Both the position numbers and the translations under genes were made by a program. The notes below the pieces were generated by a model that was not told the origin of the DNA, did no database searches, and saw only the letters and a list, made by a program, of their open reading frames with translations. Source: Acorus gramineus (Eukaryota > Streptophyta > Magnoliopsida > Acorales > Acoraceae). Taken from it: a DNA stretch of 64,000 bases. This document shows positions 1 through 10,611 of this stretch, piece by piece (the first letter of the stretch is position 1; each line of letters opens with the position of its first letter). The stretch lies in assembly GCA_030737835.1 (NCBI GenBank), contig JAUJYN010000053.1, positions 348,467 through 412,466 of the forward strand. Reading direction: 5' to 3'.

Positions 1-643
1 TGGATCGGTGATGGGCACTCTACAGGCGCAGTTCCATACCTCCCTTGTGTTGGGACGGTAGTGGAGCGCCAGTTGGAGGGGCCATAAGTTAGTTGTTTGA
101 CCTCGCGGTGGCCGGGTTGGTTAGGGTGTACATCTGCACCTCCCAGAACCGACAGAAGGGCTACCCGGGTCATCGTCGCCAGAAGCTTACCTTCGGGTTT
201 GGCGACCATAATTGCAAGGAAGTGTCCTGGTTTAAGGGCATCCTCTGTTTCGACGTTCGGGCAAGCCGAGTTGCTCTTTAATGGGACCTTGTTCTCGTCA
301 TTGAGTGGATTGGGGAGGTGGCTTATCAGGTAGCCTTTCCCCCGCAGCTGGTTCGTGCCCACGACGTCGTCCTTGTCCCATGGCCAAGGCGTTATGTCCA
401 CGATCCTGCTCACGTCATCCCGTTCGAGCCGCTTGTCTCTGAGCCGGACAGTCATTCGTGGAGCAGTCGATTGAGATCATGGACCGCCGCGTGAGGAGGC
501 TCTGCACCAAGACCGTCTAGTTGGTCGAGGTGCGATGGCAGCACCGTTCCGGTGGTAAGGACACTGGAAGCTCATGGATGCCAGGTGTGACGCATCTTTT
601 CCCCTCCTAGATGTTTTTGCATATTTTGTGGACAAAATTTCCT
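1..643 (+). pseudogene. Decayed 3' end of Ty3/gypsy pol (integrase C-terminus/chromodomain region)
   Basis: Short peptide stretches in shifting frames match the chromovirus pol end: around 140-210 a stretch equivalent to the region between the integrase core and the GDHVFL-type motif (readable as QNRQKGYPGHRRQK then FGFGDH), and around 295-440 a stretch equivalent to the chromodomain entry (IGEVAYQVAFPPQL, YVHDPAHVIPFEP). Frames change several times and stops intervene, so no protein can be made. The segment leads into a polypurine tract and an LTR, as expected for the 3' end of a plus-strand element whose 5' part lies outside the window. Assignment to the Tekay/Del lineage rests on similarity to the intact pol at 43105-46893 and is an inference. 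Confidence 0.7.
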
Positions 644-656
644 AAGGGGGGAAGAA
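644..656 (+). other. Polypurine tract of the family A chromovirus
   Basis: AAGGGGGGAAGAA lies directly before the LTR start TGTTATATATG. The full-length family B element has a comparable purine run (AAGGGGGGTAGGA, 46931-46943) at the same place. This is the plus-strand DNA priming site. Confidence 0.8.
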
Positions 657-919
657 TGTTATATATGTGTCACTTTTTAGCCTGCTGGTAACCGTTGGAG
701 CATTTCTGGCAGTTTTAAAATTTTTAGGGTTTTTCGATCGGAACCGCATAATTTCAGACTGTTAGCTATCGTCTGAGCTAGAGGACTCCGATTGAAAATC
801 TAATTGCATATTTGGTGTCCTGGTGCCATTTTAGACCTCTCACGAAAATTTCATCGAATTCTGGCATCGTTTGCAAAAATTTCGCAGTTCCGGGGCGTAT
901 CCGGGTTTTTAAGTCGCAC

Positions 920-926
920 TATAAAT
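920..926 (+). promoter_or_regulatory. TATA box of family A LTR
   Basis: TATAAAT lies about 260 bp inside the LTR and is followed by a pyrimidine-rich stretch (960-1000), as expected at the U3/R boundary. It is the likely promoter for retroelement transcription; the start site itself is not determined. Confidence 0.55.
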
Positions 927-1233
927 GGAGCTAAAATTTGAATCACTATTCATCATCCCCGTCGAGATCTCTCTCTCCTCTCCGTTTTTCTTCCGTTTCA
1001 AGCCCCCCCACCCCTCGAAATCGAAAACCCAAAGCACGGGAAGTGTAGATCGGGTCCCGATCTACACACCGGTGTCTTCAAATCCGAATTCCGACGATCC
1101 TAGCCTCCCCGACCTCCTCTCTCTCTCCTCTGTTTCGACCCAAATCGAGGGCCGTGATAGATCGGGGTGTGGGAAAGCCTTTGAGGAAGGTTTCGGCGCG
1201 CGAGGAGCTACCGAACGTCTTCCCCTCCCCTCG

Positions 1234-2131
1234 GTAAGCTTCCCTTCCCTCTTTTCTTGCATGAATGTGTGCTTGGGGGGTGGGTTTTGTGATTGGGGGT
1301 GGTCGGTGGCTGTGGGGGTCGCCGGAGGGTAGTCGGGGGTGGTTGGAGGGGTCGGCGGCAGTGGGAGAGGTGGTTGGAGGTGCTCGGCAGGCGGGGACGC
1401 CGTCTCGGGCAGCAAGCAGCGGCGGCAGCAGCCCCGGGCCGCGCGTGGGCTGGGCGCGTGCAAGGATGCGCGTGCGCGCGCGGGCGTGCGTGCGCGCGCG
1501 CGCGGGCGTGCGTGCGCGCGGCCTGCGCGCGGGCGTGCGCGGGTCGGGGGCTGGCTGCCTTGCTCGTGCTGGTGTGCTGGCAGGGCGGGAGTGTGGGCTG
1601 GTGGCCTCAGGCGCGCGAGGAGGTGCTGGCCGAGGTGCTAGGCGCGCGAGGAGGTGCTGGCCGAGGTGCTAGGCGCGCGCGGAGGTGCTGGCCGAGGTGC
1701 TGGGCGCGCGAGGTGCTGGCGGAGGTGCTGGCGGAGGTGCGCGCGGTGCTGGGCGGACTAGTGCGCGTGGAGCAGGTCGCGCGGGTGCGAGGTGCGCGCG
1801 GGGCGCGGGGCAGTGCGCGAGGTGCGTGCGAGGTGCGCGCGAGGTGCGGCAAGGTGGCGGAGGTGCGCGCGGGGTGCGCGCGAGGCGGGGCACTGCGTGC
1901 GGGGGCGCGCGGGGTGCTCGCGGACCGGCGCGAGGCGTGCGGGGCCCGCGGTGGCGCGTCCGGGCGGTGGCCGACCGTGCGGGTGGTTGCCGGGGGCCGT
2001 GCGGGTGGTTGCCGAGGCCGCGAGTAGTTGTTGGGGAGGTGTTGGATGCTTGTTGTGGGTTTTGGGGTGTTTAATTATGTATTTAATAATAATTGTGGAT
2101 TAATACTTACCAAATAATACCTGTCTTGCAG
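1234..2131 (+). other. Candidate intron inside the LTR leader
   Basis: A donor-like site (CTCG followed by GTAAGC) at 1234 and a strong acceptor-like site (CTGTCTTGCAG followed by ATCTCG) at 2131 bracket the CpG-rich tract. The same pair recurs in related LTRs: 51590/52079, 57050/57703, and, on the minus strand, 12728/11991. All have a polypyrimidine-flanked donor and TTGCAG or TTTTGCAG at the acceptor. Conservation of both ends while the interior changes length is what an intron would show. Splicing is inferred, not demonstrated. Confidence 0.4.
1430..2030 (+). repeat. CpG-dense tract with minisatellite inside LTR
   Basis: A 600-bp stretch is almost entirely G, C and CpG dinucleotides. About 1465-1525 is alternating purine-pyrimidine (GCGCGC and GTGCGC runs), a Z-DNA-prone pattern. 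About 1606-1745 is a degenerate tandem repeat with a unit of about 31 bp built on GAGGTGCTGGCCGAGGTGCT. Long open frames through it are a by-product of base composition and are not called genes. Counterparts lie at 4021-4245, 12090-12600 and 51710-52000. Confidence 0.85.
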
Positions 2132-2935
2132 ATCTCGACAGATGGTCGCGCGTCGACCCCGATCACTGGTGAGTGGGACAATCCAACCCAGTCGAGAGGT
2201 GTTATACGCACTTGGGCGTATACCGACCTCTCCTGGGGCACCATGGATAAATATTGACCATGTGTAATATGTATATCATGCGAGGGTAGAATGCATGTTA
2301 CCCTAGACCTTGCATGTTAGGGACTTGCACCCTTAGGATATGTATATGAGCCATGCAGCATGTTCCCTGGTTCCATGTTAGGAAGCCCGGCCGATGCATG
2401 TGCCCTACTAGTTTATTTATTAAACTAAATGCTAGTATTTGTTTACAATGCATGTTATAGTGAATATTATAGGGGAGGGGCCTTGCGAGGACAGCGGTGA
2501 GACCCGGGTTAGGGTACACCGTGTTCCTTGTTGGGTTGTCGGGGTGTCCTATAACGGGAACTCACGCTGCCCTCCTGAGTTTCTTTCCCCCAATGATATT
2601 CCACCCTGTTATAACCTTATGCATGTTCCCCGCATCGTAGTTATGCGCCCTGGTGGGTTCTGAGGAATTCAGAACGTTAGAGTTGTTATGACGTGTTGTC
2701 TGCGGATCCGAGTGGATCATATGCGATGGATAGGCTGTTCTGTTGCCCTGCGTTGGATCCGTTAGAGACTACCTCGGCGTTAGACAGGTTGTCCCGTGCA
2801 GGGGCTCCCACTAGTAGGCGCCTCCTGGTTTGATGAAGGACTGTGCTGAACATGGGAGTGGCCAAACAACCGCGGAGTGAGGAGAGACTATCGGTGGACC
2901 AAGGGTGACCAACAGCCTAGTCAGTCCCAAGAGCC

Positions 2936-3175
2936 TATGTCACCTGTTGAAAGGTGAGGGTGAGGGTATGGTGGGCCGGCGATGTGGCGACCCACTGGAT
3001 TGTAAGTCCCAAAATCCTATGTCACCCATTGAAGGGTGAGGGTGAGGGTGTAGCGGGTTGGCGGAAGCGACCCGCTGGTTTGGTATAGCCAGTCCCAATA
3101 TCCTTTGTCGCCCATTGAAGGGTGAGGGTGAGGGTGTAGTGGGTTAGCGATCGAGCGACCCACGGCTTTGAGTCG
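2936..3175 (+). repeat. Three tandem about 90-bp modules with G-quadruplex motif
   Basis: Each unit starts with AGTCCCAA, contains CCTATGTCACC or a close variant, then GGGTGAGGGTGAGGG, then a CGACCCA or CGACCCG box. At 3033-3057 four G-triplets are separated by loops of 3, 3 and 6 bases, a standard G-quadruplex pattern on the sense strand. Single or double copies of the module recur in the other family A LTRs (near 11240, 13930, 14220, 14790, 53550, 53770, 59340, 59560). Confidence 0.75.
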
Positions 3176-3707
3176 TTGATATCATTGTTGTGGCTTGATA
3201 ATGTGTTGTGGAGGATAAGGATTTTCTGGTTGAAGTCAATATTGTCTGTGATGCATGGGTTGTGCCGTTCACTGAGCGTGTGGCTCACCCCTCGCATAAT
3301 CTTTTCCTACAGTGTCATCTGAGTCGGATCTGGAGGAGGAGCTCCCCGAGGGACTTCATCAGTAGCGGAGTAGCGCCACGTCCCGCGAGTTGCAGAGACT
3401 ATCAGCATCCCTTGTACCAGTACGTATTATTTTCCGTGCTTGGGCACGCGTTTGGTTGTATTTGGATGTCTTTGTATGTATATTGGCTCTCACATGACAT
3501 GTGATTACGTATGGAGTCTGTAGTGTGTTTTGATTACAGATTCAGTCTTTAGTTATCCGCATATGGTGTATATATATATCCTGTCAGCCTTGCTTTTGTT
3601 GTCTGTGTGTCATTTTGGCTACTTGTGTATGATATTATTGACCTCCTGTGTAGATTCTGATATTATATATACACTTGCCGCGTCTCGGGGACGCCCGGGG
3701 CGTGACA

Positions 3708-4245
3708 GGGTGCAAGTCCCTAACATACAAAGTCTAGGGTAGCATGCATACTACATATTAATCATGCTTGCATGGATTACATATTACACAAGTTAATATT
3801 GACCATGGTGCCCCAGGGGAGGACGGTACACGCCCAAGTGCATATAGCGCCTCCCTACTGGGTTGGATTGTCCCACTCACCAATAACCGGGTCGTCGCGC
3901 GACCGTCCGTCAAGATCTGCAAGACAGGGTAATCAACTTGGTGAGTAAAATACACAAATACAACAAAATACATTAAAAATACACAATACTCGGACAAGTG
4001 TACATACGGCCTGTACGCACGTGAGTCCGAGCACCCCGACTCACTCCCGAACCCCCGGCAGCCATACGCGCGGCCACCCCACCCAGGCGCACAGTCGCGC
4101 CCCAGCCCGCGCACCCAGGCGCACTGCCGAACCCCTGCCCGCATGCCAGGACACGCCGCCGAGCCCCCCTGGTGCACCGCACGCTCAGCGCAGCAACCCG
4201 CGCGCACACCCGCACGCCCTGCGCCCCAGCGCCTCGCCCCATCTC
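3708..4245 (-). mobile_element. Truncated family A LTR (minus strand)
   Basis: The sequence is the reverse complement of the inner part of the family A LTR. It contains the leader acceptor TTGCAG and GATCTTGACGG (forward 3915-3935), the downstream segment with CAAGTCCCTAACATAC, and part of the CpG-rich tract (4021-4245). It is cut at 3708 by the plus-strand element ending at 3707 and at about 4245 by a deletion that joins it directly to the integrase coding region. The start and end of the LTR are therefore both missing. Confidence 0.75.
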
Positions 4246-5187
4246 TGAGGTCTGGTGAACGATCTCTGGTCCCTCCAACTGGCGCTCTCCGACCTTGTCC
4301 CAACACAAGGGGGACCTGCAGCTGCGGCCATAGAGCGCCTCGTAAGGAGCCATCCGGATACTCGAGTGGTAGCTGTTGTTTTAGGCAAACTCCACCAACG
4401 GAAGGTGCCTCTCCCAACTGCCCCCAAAATCGAGAACACAGGCTCGCAGCATATCCTCAAGAGTCTGGATCATCCTCTCCGACTGGCCGTCCGTCTGCGG
4501 ATGAAACGCTGTACTGAAGTGGAGGTTCGTACCAAGGGCGTGCTGGAGGCTACGCCAGAACCTCGAAGTAAAATGCGCGTCTCGATCGGAAATGATGCTG
4601 ACGGGAGTGCCATGGAGACGAACAATCTCTGAGACGAACAACTGCGCCAGGGTGTTCAGAGAATCGGTGAGTCGGATGGGGAGGAAATGAGCAGACTTCG
4701 TCAGCCAGTCGACGATCACCCAGATGGCATCGCGACCCGAACGTGACCTCGGCAAACCCGAGACGAAGTCCATGGTGATCTGCTCCCACTTCCACTGAGG
4801 GATCTCAATGGACTGCAGCTTCCCCGCAGGGCGCTGATGCTCCGACTTCACCTGCTGGCATACTAAGCATCGGGCAACGAAACGGGCAATATCCGTCTTC
4901 ATCCCGCGCCACCAGTAGCCACGACGAAGGCCCCTGTACATCTTCGTGCCACCAGGATGCACTGTGTACCTCGAATGATGGGCCTCGTCCAGAATCTTCT
5001 GCTTCAGCTCTGCGTCATTGGGAATGCATACTCGGCCTCTGAACCGCAGGATCCCGTCTGCACGAATCTGGTAGTCCGGACGCTCGCCCCGGGTGACGCC
5101 TTCAGAGAGGACTATAAAATGCGGATCCTGAGCCTGAGCCGTGCGGATATCGTCGAGAAGGACTGGCTGCACCACTAGCCTGGCCAA
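4246..5187 (-). pseudogene. Ty3/gypsy integrase (truncated, minus strand)
   Basis: Integrase segment of a Tekay/Del-type chromovirus pol. Reading down the minus strand it shows the HHCC zinc-binding module ([12 protein letters not shown] ... CLVC), the catalytic core with [21 protein letters not shown] and [10 protein letters not shown] (the D, D and E positions), and then, after a frameshift near 4385, MAPYEALYGRSCRSPL. Coding similarity stops at about 4245, where CpG-rich LTR sequence begins, so the integrase C-terminus, the chromodomain, the PPT and the LTR start are deleted. One residue in the core (DWLTKS where relatives have DRLTKS) is altered. It lies immediately downstream of the RT segment and belongs to the same dead element. 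Confidence 0.85.
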
Positions 5188-5189
5188 AA

Positions 5190-6551
5190 AGCCACCCGCA
5201 GGAGTCTCTCAAACACTGATCCAGCAAGCGGCCGCCTCAAGAAGCCTCCAACGACGTACAGCCATATGGGCGGCCATGCCCAAGGGCTGCCTGCTGAGAG
5301 CATCTGCCACGACATTCGCCTTACCCGGATGGTAAGCGATGTCACAATCATAGTCCGTCAGGAACTCGACCCAACGTCTCTGACGCATGTTGAGCTCCGG
5401 CTGGGACTGCAAATATGTCAAGCTCTTATGATCAGTAAAGAGCTCGAACTCTTCGCCATAGAGGTAATGCCTCCACATCTTCAGCGCAAAGATGATCGCT
5501 GCCAACTCAAGGTCGTGGGTGGGGTAATTCTGCTCATGGAGCTTCAACTGACGCGACGCATAAGCCACAACCTTACCGTGCTGCATCAGGACGCAACCCA
5601 CACCCAACTGCGATGCATCCGTGTAAACTGCGAACCCACCACTCCCAGACGGAAGGGTAAGAACTGGCGCTGAGGTGAGCCTTCGCTTCAACTCCTGGAA
5701 GCTCTCCTCGCAGGACGGGGACCACTCGAACCGGACATCCTTCCGAGTGAGGCGGGTAAGAGGAACGGCTATCTTCGAGAAACCCTCAACAAACCTCCTG
5801 TAATAACCCGCCAAGCCCAGGAAGCTCCGAATCTCTGTGGGGTTCGACGGTCGACGCCAATTCGACACGGCGAGCGTCTTCTCTGGGTCCACAGATATGC
5901 CCTCGCCGGAAATCACATGGCCCAGAAAGGCCATATGCTCCAACCAAAACTCGCACTTGCTGAACTTGGCGAACAACTGATGTCTGGCCAAAGTCTCCAA
6001 GACAGTGCGAAGATGGTGAGCGTGCTCCTCTAGACTCCTCGAGTACACCAATATGTCATCGATGAATACTACCACAAAGGAGTCGAGGAAGGGCCGAAAC
6101 ACCCGGTTCATCAGATCCATGAAGGCTGCCGGCGCATTCGTCAACCCGAATGGCAGTACTCTGAACTCGTAGTGCCCATACCGGGTACGAAAGGCCGTCT
6201 TCGGAATGTCTGACTCCCGGATCTTCAGCTGGTAGTAGCCCGAGCGGAGATCGATCTTGGAAAAGACCCGCGCTCCCTGGAGCTGGTCAAACAGATCGTC
6301 GATCCGCGGCAATAGGTACTTGTTCTTTACTGTCCGCTTGTTCAGCTGCCTGTAATCGATACAAAGCCGCAGTGAACCGTCCTTCCAGATGAACAGAACA
6401 GGGGCTCCCCACGGAGAAACACTCGGACGTGCGAAGCCCTTCTCCAGCAACTCCTCCAACTGCTCCTTGAGCACCCTCAGCTCTGCAGGGGCCATCCGGT
6501 ACGGAGCTCTCGAAATCGGCTCGGTCTCCGGAATCAGATTTATCTCAAACT
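5190..6551 (-). pseudogene. Ty3/gypsy reverse transcriptase-RNase H (truncated, minus strand)
   Basis: An open stretch (6495 down to 5209) carries the RT palm with [13 protein letters not shown], the fingers with MAPAEL and [11 protein letters not shown], the thumb [11 protein letters not shown], and RNase H with YTDASQ, TDHKSL and ADALSR. Coding homology extends upstream to about 6551 ([15 protein letters not shown]), where it ends abruptly at unrelated AT-rich DNA. Protease, gag and the 5' LTR are therefore missing. The frame breaks near 5200, between RNase H and integrase, and the fingers lysine patch reads FIWKDGS. Lineage Tekay/Del is inferred from similarity to 43105-46893. Confidence 0.88.
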
Positions 6552-6797
6552 ATTATACATGTCATAAAAAAAAACACAAAAAAAATTAGTAAATACCTAT
6601 TGCATTTTATATTACTTCGTTGACCGTGTTAGACTTTTTGTTCATAGGATTTATTATTTGATTAGTGTTTGTTGAGATTTGCTCCATCATTGATGTCAAG
6701 AAATGAAAAATCATCATCATCCTACCAAACAAGTATACACAGCTGTTTCAATTCTTAGTGCATCCTAGATAGTTAATAAACTATAAAAAAATAAAGA
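6552..6797. other. AT-rich flank, probably part of a decayed DNA transposon
   Basis: AT-rich non-coding DNA, joined to truncated gypsy pol on the left and to a solo LTR on the right. Across the solo LTR it is continuous with 9397-10611, which has traces of a transposase-type gene. No gene of its own is visible. Confidence 0.4.
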
Positions 6798-6802
6798 AAA
6801 AG

Positions 6803-9391
6803 TGTGACGGCCCGTGTCCCAAACCGTCAACACGAGCACGTCACGTCTCTCAAAACTCACCAATTTTTTTTTTACATTGAAATAACCACCCTATATAATC
6901 TCATCTAGTAACAACCCTGAGATAACATATAATCACTTATATAAACTCACCCAGGAAAGTTTAAACAGTCAACAGAGCATCTAACACACCTCATATACAA
7001 TCATCCATATATACAGAGCATTTTAACATAGGCATGGTTCACTAGACCAGCCTCTACCAAAATAATCATATACAGATCCAAAACATCAACAATATCCACA
7101 TCTATATATATGTACCTATCACCAGCTGGATGTGACCCCCAAAAGAAGACAAATTCAACGCCTAGGAACCCCCGCTTCTACTCTGCAAAAATAGGAAAAT
7201 AGAATAGAATGAGCGAAAGATGCTTAGTAAGTAACCCAGACATTCCACGCATAAGGATGACATCAAAGTCAAGCTTAGTCAACATCAGGTCAAAGCATAA
7301 TAACACATGAAAGCACTGTATGATCATTAGTGGAGAACAATAACATCGCTGATATATAAAAATAGGAATGAATAGTTCAAACAAACACATCACAAGTGAT
7401 AGGACCAATAAATATCATCAAGAAGCAACACCACTGGACTGAAGGCACATACTCTGAAATCACCCATCAATCAAAGAAGGTCAATTAACTCATTGATGGC
7501 ACTCGAGATGTCACAATTCTACAAGAATGATAAGGGAATCACAACTCTGGCTCCTAAATGGCCAAAGCACTAGATAGACCATCTACATGACCCCATCTCG
7601 GCCCCTATGTCCGAGATGTCCACAACATCTATACCTCTTGCATGTGGCCTTCGGAACGTCCACCGCGGGATCGCTACCTGGCCCTCCAAATGTCCAGGCA
7701 CGGCAGGGTATTCTCAAGTCCCCCTCGCTGGACCGTACGTACTCATGCACGCTGGGGAGGTAATCCTCAACCCTCACTGTAAGGTCTATGGTCATCCAAC
7801 TTCAAGTACACAAGAGGTAATATAGAAGCAGCGAAACAGACACACTACAAGGCTTCATGGTCGGACAGCACGACCATGCAGATTATAGGTCAATTGAAAG
7901 CCACTGGGATGGATACATCAGGTTCAAAGGAAGACTTACAATATGCTTACATATCAACTTTAGCTTTAGAATTATCAACAATGGATACTCTCGAAAGCTA
8001 TCTAGAACAATGATAGATAACAATGATTGAATAATAATGATGAATAACAAACATACCTTAAAGATGACACGTCAAGGATTAATTTGAATCAGGATAATAT
8101 AAACCACATTTTTGAGTGATAACCGAATAATAATGAATAAATATGAAACAGTTCTCAATGAAAACAATTCTCGCTAGTAAAAGTGATACGAAGAATTCTG
8201 GGTCTCAACAATATAATAGAGTAACCAACAATAGTAAATGTCATGAATAAATAGTGATCGAAACAGCCCCGAATCCTAAACAATATTAGAGATGATGAGA
8301 AACAACAATGAAGCACGGAATTAGAAAGAACAAACACAAATATTGGGTCACTTATAATAATACCACGTGGAATGGAATGTGGAACAAACAAATATTGATC
8401 GGATTACTTACCTCGCAATTCACCACCTCAAACTGGACTCACCCTATTCCAACTATTAAAACAGGCAGAGAGGAAATCCATTGATAAAATATGATAAAAA
8501 TATAATCGCAATCAGATCCTAACATATAATCCCAATAATCAAGAAATTCTCAGTTCCCCCAAAACAAATATGATGTCCCCACTACAAACTCTAAGTTAAC
8601 ACAATAAAAATAGCTCTCCCATTCTTATTTATCCAGCCCCCAAAACATATTCATATTTCAGCCCTAAATCACAATTTTTAATTAAAAACTAAAATAGAAC
8701 AACCCTAGACAAATAATAACAATGACAAGAACAAGAATCTTTACCCAGTATGACACGAAAAATATTCTACGAAGCTTTTCCTAATTTTTCCCAATTTTTC
8801 CCCTTTTTATTTTCCTTTGAAGCAGAGTCTCGGCGGCTCTCTCTTCCTCTATGTAATAACATAGCTCCACCGACCCTATAGTATTAAATGAAGTTATGAG
8901 ATCCGACCAATTTACAAAAATGCCCTTCTTTAGAATTCTGTGCAGCCTCCACTTAAACTGTCATAACTTCTTGTAGGAAAGTCCACTTTTGATGATGCAA
9001 CCTCTGTTGGAAAGGTAACAAAAATATCTACAACTTCTATGTTTTGGCTAAGATCAAAAAAAGCCTCCAACTATATTAAAAGAGCGACGAACAGAAGACC
9101 TTGCGATTTCTTCTTCTACGGGCAGAAACGGTAAAACAGCCATAACTTTTCTAATATAGCTCCAAATGATGCCAAACTAATTTTATATGAAAGATAACAA
9201 AAAAATGAAGACTTCATATGTTTAGCGCAAAACCCAATTATGCCTCGAAGGTGCTTTCTGAAAATGAAACCAAATGCAAGGCTTCAAGAATAATAAGGAC
9301 CAAAAGCTTAATAACATAAAATTATCCTATTTTGCAATCCAAACACGTAAATATTAGCATAATTCGGCATAAGAGGGTCCGGGCTATTACA
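6803..9391 (-). mobile_element. Solo LTR of family B chromovirus (TSD AAAAG)
   Basis: On the minus strand the LTR starts TGTAATAGCCCGGACCCTC and ends CGGGCCGTCACA, matching both LTRs of the full-length element at 39690-49497. Perfect 5-bp direct repeats AAAAG flank it (6798-6802 and 9392-9396), so it is an insertion reduced to one LTR by LTR-LTR recombination. It carries the same internal donor-like (ACTGG then GTAAAG) and acceptor-like (TTTTTGCAG) sites as the other copies. It contains no coding region of the element. Confidence 0.93.
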
Positions 9392-9396
9392 AAAAG

Positions 9397-10140
9397 TTTG
9401 CATATAATAAAAAAACATAATATAATGTACTCAATACAAATCATACCTATATAAAAAGGATGTAAATGAGAAACTAATTAGTGTTAAATTACAAACCTCA
9501 GGAGAAAGGTCAACATGATGCCTAGGGACGGGAGAATTAATTTCATTTGGAGAACGAATAGAATTACTCCCCCCATTTCAAGCCTATCAGCAATAACTAT
9601 CAATATTACAATAAAAAACATATGAATCACGGAACCTAAATAGAAAAATACGTAAATATATATTACCTCTAACAACAACTCCATTCGTTTTAGTTTATCA
9701 TCAAATTATGCGAATCCTCCACCATTTGTCTCAATTCTTGATGTTGTTGTTCAATTTGTGAGGCATATGCAAGTAGTCCTGATCTCTTTCCCTAGAGAAG
9801 TTGATGTCTTTCCCCAGAGAGAAATTGGTGTTGGACCTAATCCTAAACCCCACACACCACCACGTTTCTCATCATTGAATGCTTTGCCAAGAGTGTCCTC
9901 CCTAGATGGAAAAGAACTTGATGATCCATCATCTGTTTGGGAGGACTCAAATCTCATCTATTTTTTCATGCAAAAAATAGATAAAGAATGTTGGTTTCAT
10001 ATGATATAGAAGTTTGTAACTCATACAATGCTCATTACCAATATAGTAGCTGTGAAGTCATTGATAGGATTCCCATCGCTCATTGCATGAGTGATCTTGA
10101 ATAGTTTTGTTCGACTTATCTCTACACCAGTCTTCACGTA
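9397..10140 (-). pseudogene. Possible CACTA/En-Spm transposase-24-like gene remnant
   Basis: Three short minus-strand peptide blocks in order suggest decayed exons. About 10020-10135 reads TGVEISRTKLFKITHAMSDG then NPINDF; 9957 down to 9680 reads REDTLGKAFND then GGVWGLGLGPTP and a lysine/leucine-rich tail; about 9490-9560 reads SPVPRHHVDLSPE. The first two resemble the plant transposase-24 type proteins associated with CACTA elements (SRxxLFxxTH and a conserved GLG block). No terminal CACTA repeat or catalytic transposase was found, so the class assignment is tentative. Alternative: an unrelated dispersed host gene fragment. Confidence 0.4.
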
Positions 10141-10611
10141 CTATAATCAAATATCAAATGATAAAATCTTGTGAAAAATTAGTTGACTTTTGATAAGCAT
10201 ATTAATTATTAATCTAATTTTTTATATCCTAATTTTATGTATAATAATAATTAATATTAAGAATTCATGTGTTATTGGAGGTAATTGATTTAAATGATGA
10301 TTATTAATACAAGATATGCTATAAATCAGTGAAAGATACGAAGGAGAATCAAGAGTTTCTAGAAGATCCAAAATTATGGAAAAAAGATTTGGTGAAGATT
10401 GAATAAACATCAATCCAATCAAATATTCTTCAAAATCCTATCCCACTGTTTTGACCATAACTTTTGCCTCAAGTATTGGATTTTATGCTCATGATATGGC
10501 GTGATTTTGTAATTCCACCTTATTAGGGGTCAAAAATTGATCTGAAGATTCTGTAGAAAATCAATGACAGGAATAAAATCTAAACTTCATATGAGGAAGG
10601 TTGAGGCCAAT
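10141..10611. other. AT-rich spacer, nothing recognised
   Basis: Low-complexity AT-rich DNA between the transposase-like remnant and the first family A LTR end. No ORF, repeat or RNA gene is recognisable. Confidence 0.5.

Larger units (their letters stand above)
657..3707 (+). mobile_element. 3' LTR of family A chromovirus (about 3.05 kb)
   Basis: The LTR starts TGTTATATATG and ends GGGGCGTGACA, so it has TG...CA termini. The same ends recur, in inverse orientation, in the LTR at 13502-10711, which fixes both boundaries. Visible parts are a TATA box at 920, a pyrimidine-rich leader, an extreme CpG-rich tract (about 1430-2030), a conserved splice-acceptor-like site near 2131, and three tandem modules with GGGTGAGGGTGAGGG (2936-3175). 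The flank after 3707 is the inside of another family A LTR in opposite orientation, so this element inserted into an older relative. The 5' LTR and the left target-site copy are outside the window. Confidence 0.9.

Noticed and set aside
1265..2103. Several overlapping long ORFs on both strands rich in Arg, Ala and Gly (also at 4021-4353, 12049-12593 and 51713-52003)
   Set aside because: They lie in the CpG-dense LTR tract, where stop codons are rare in every frame. No domain is recognisable and the same region is LTR in other copies.
2936..3175. GGGTGAGGG repeats as interstitial telomere sequence
   Set aside because: The plant telomere unit is TTTAGGG. This motif is GGGTGA and is confined to family A LTR modules.
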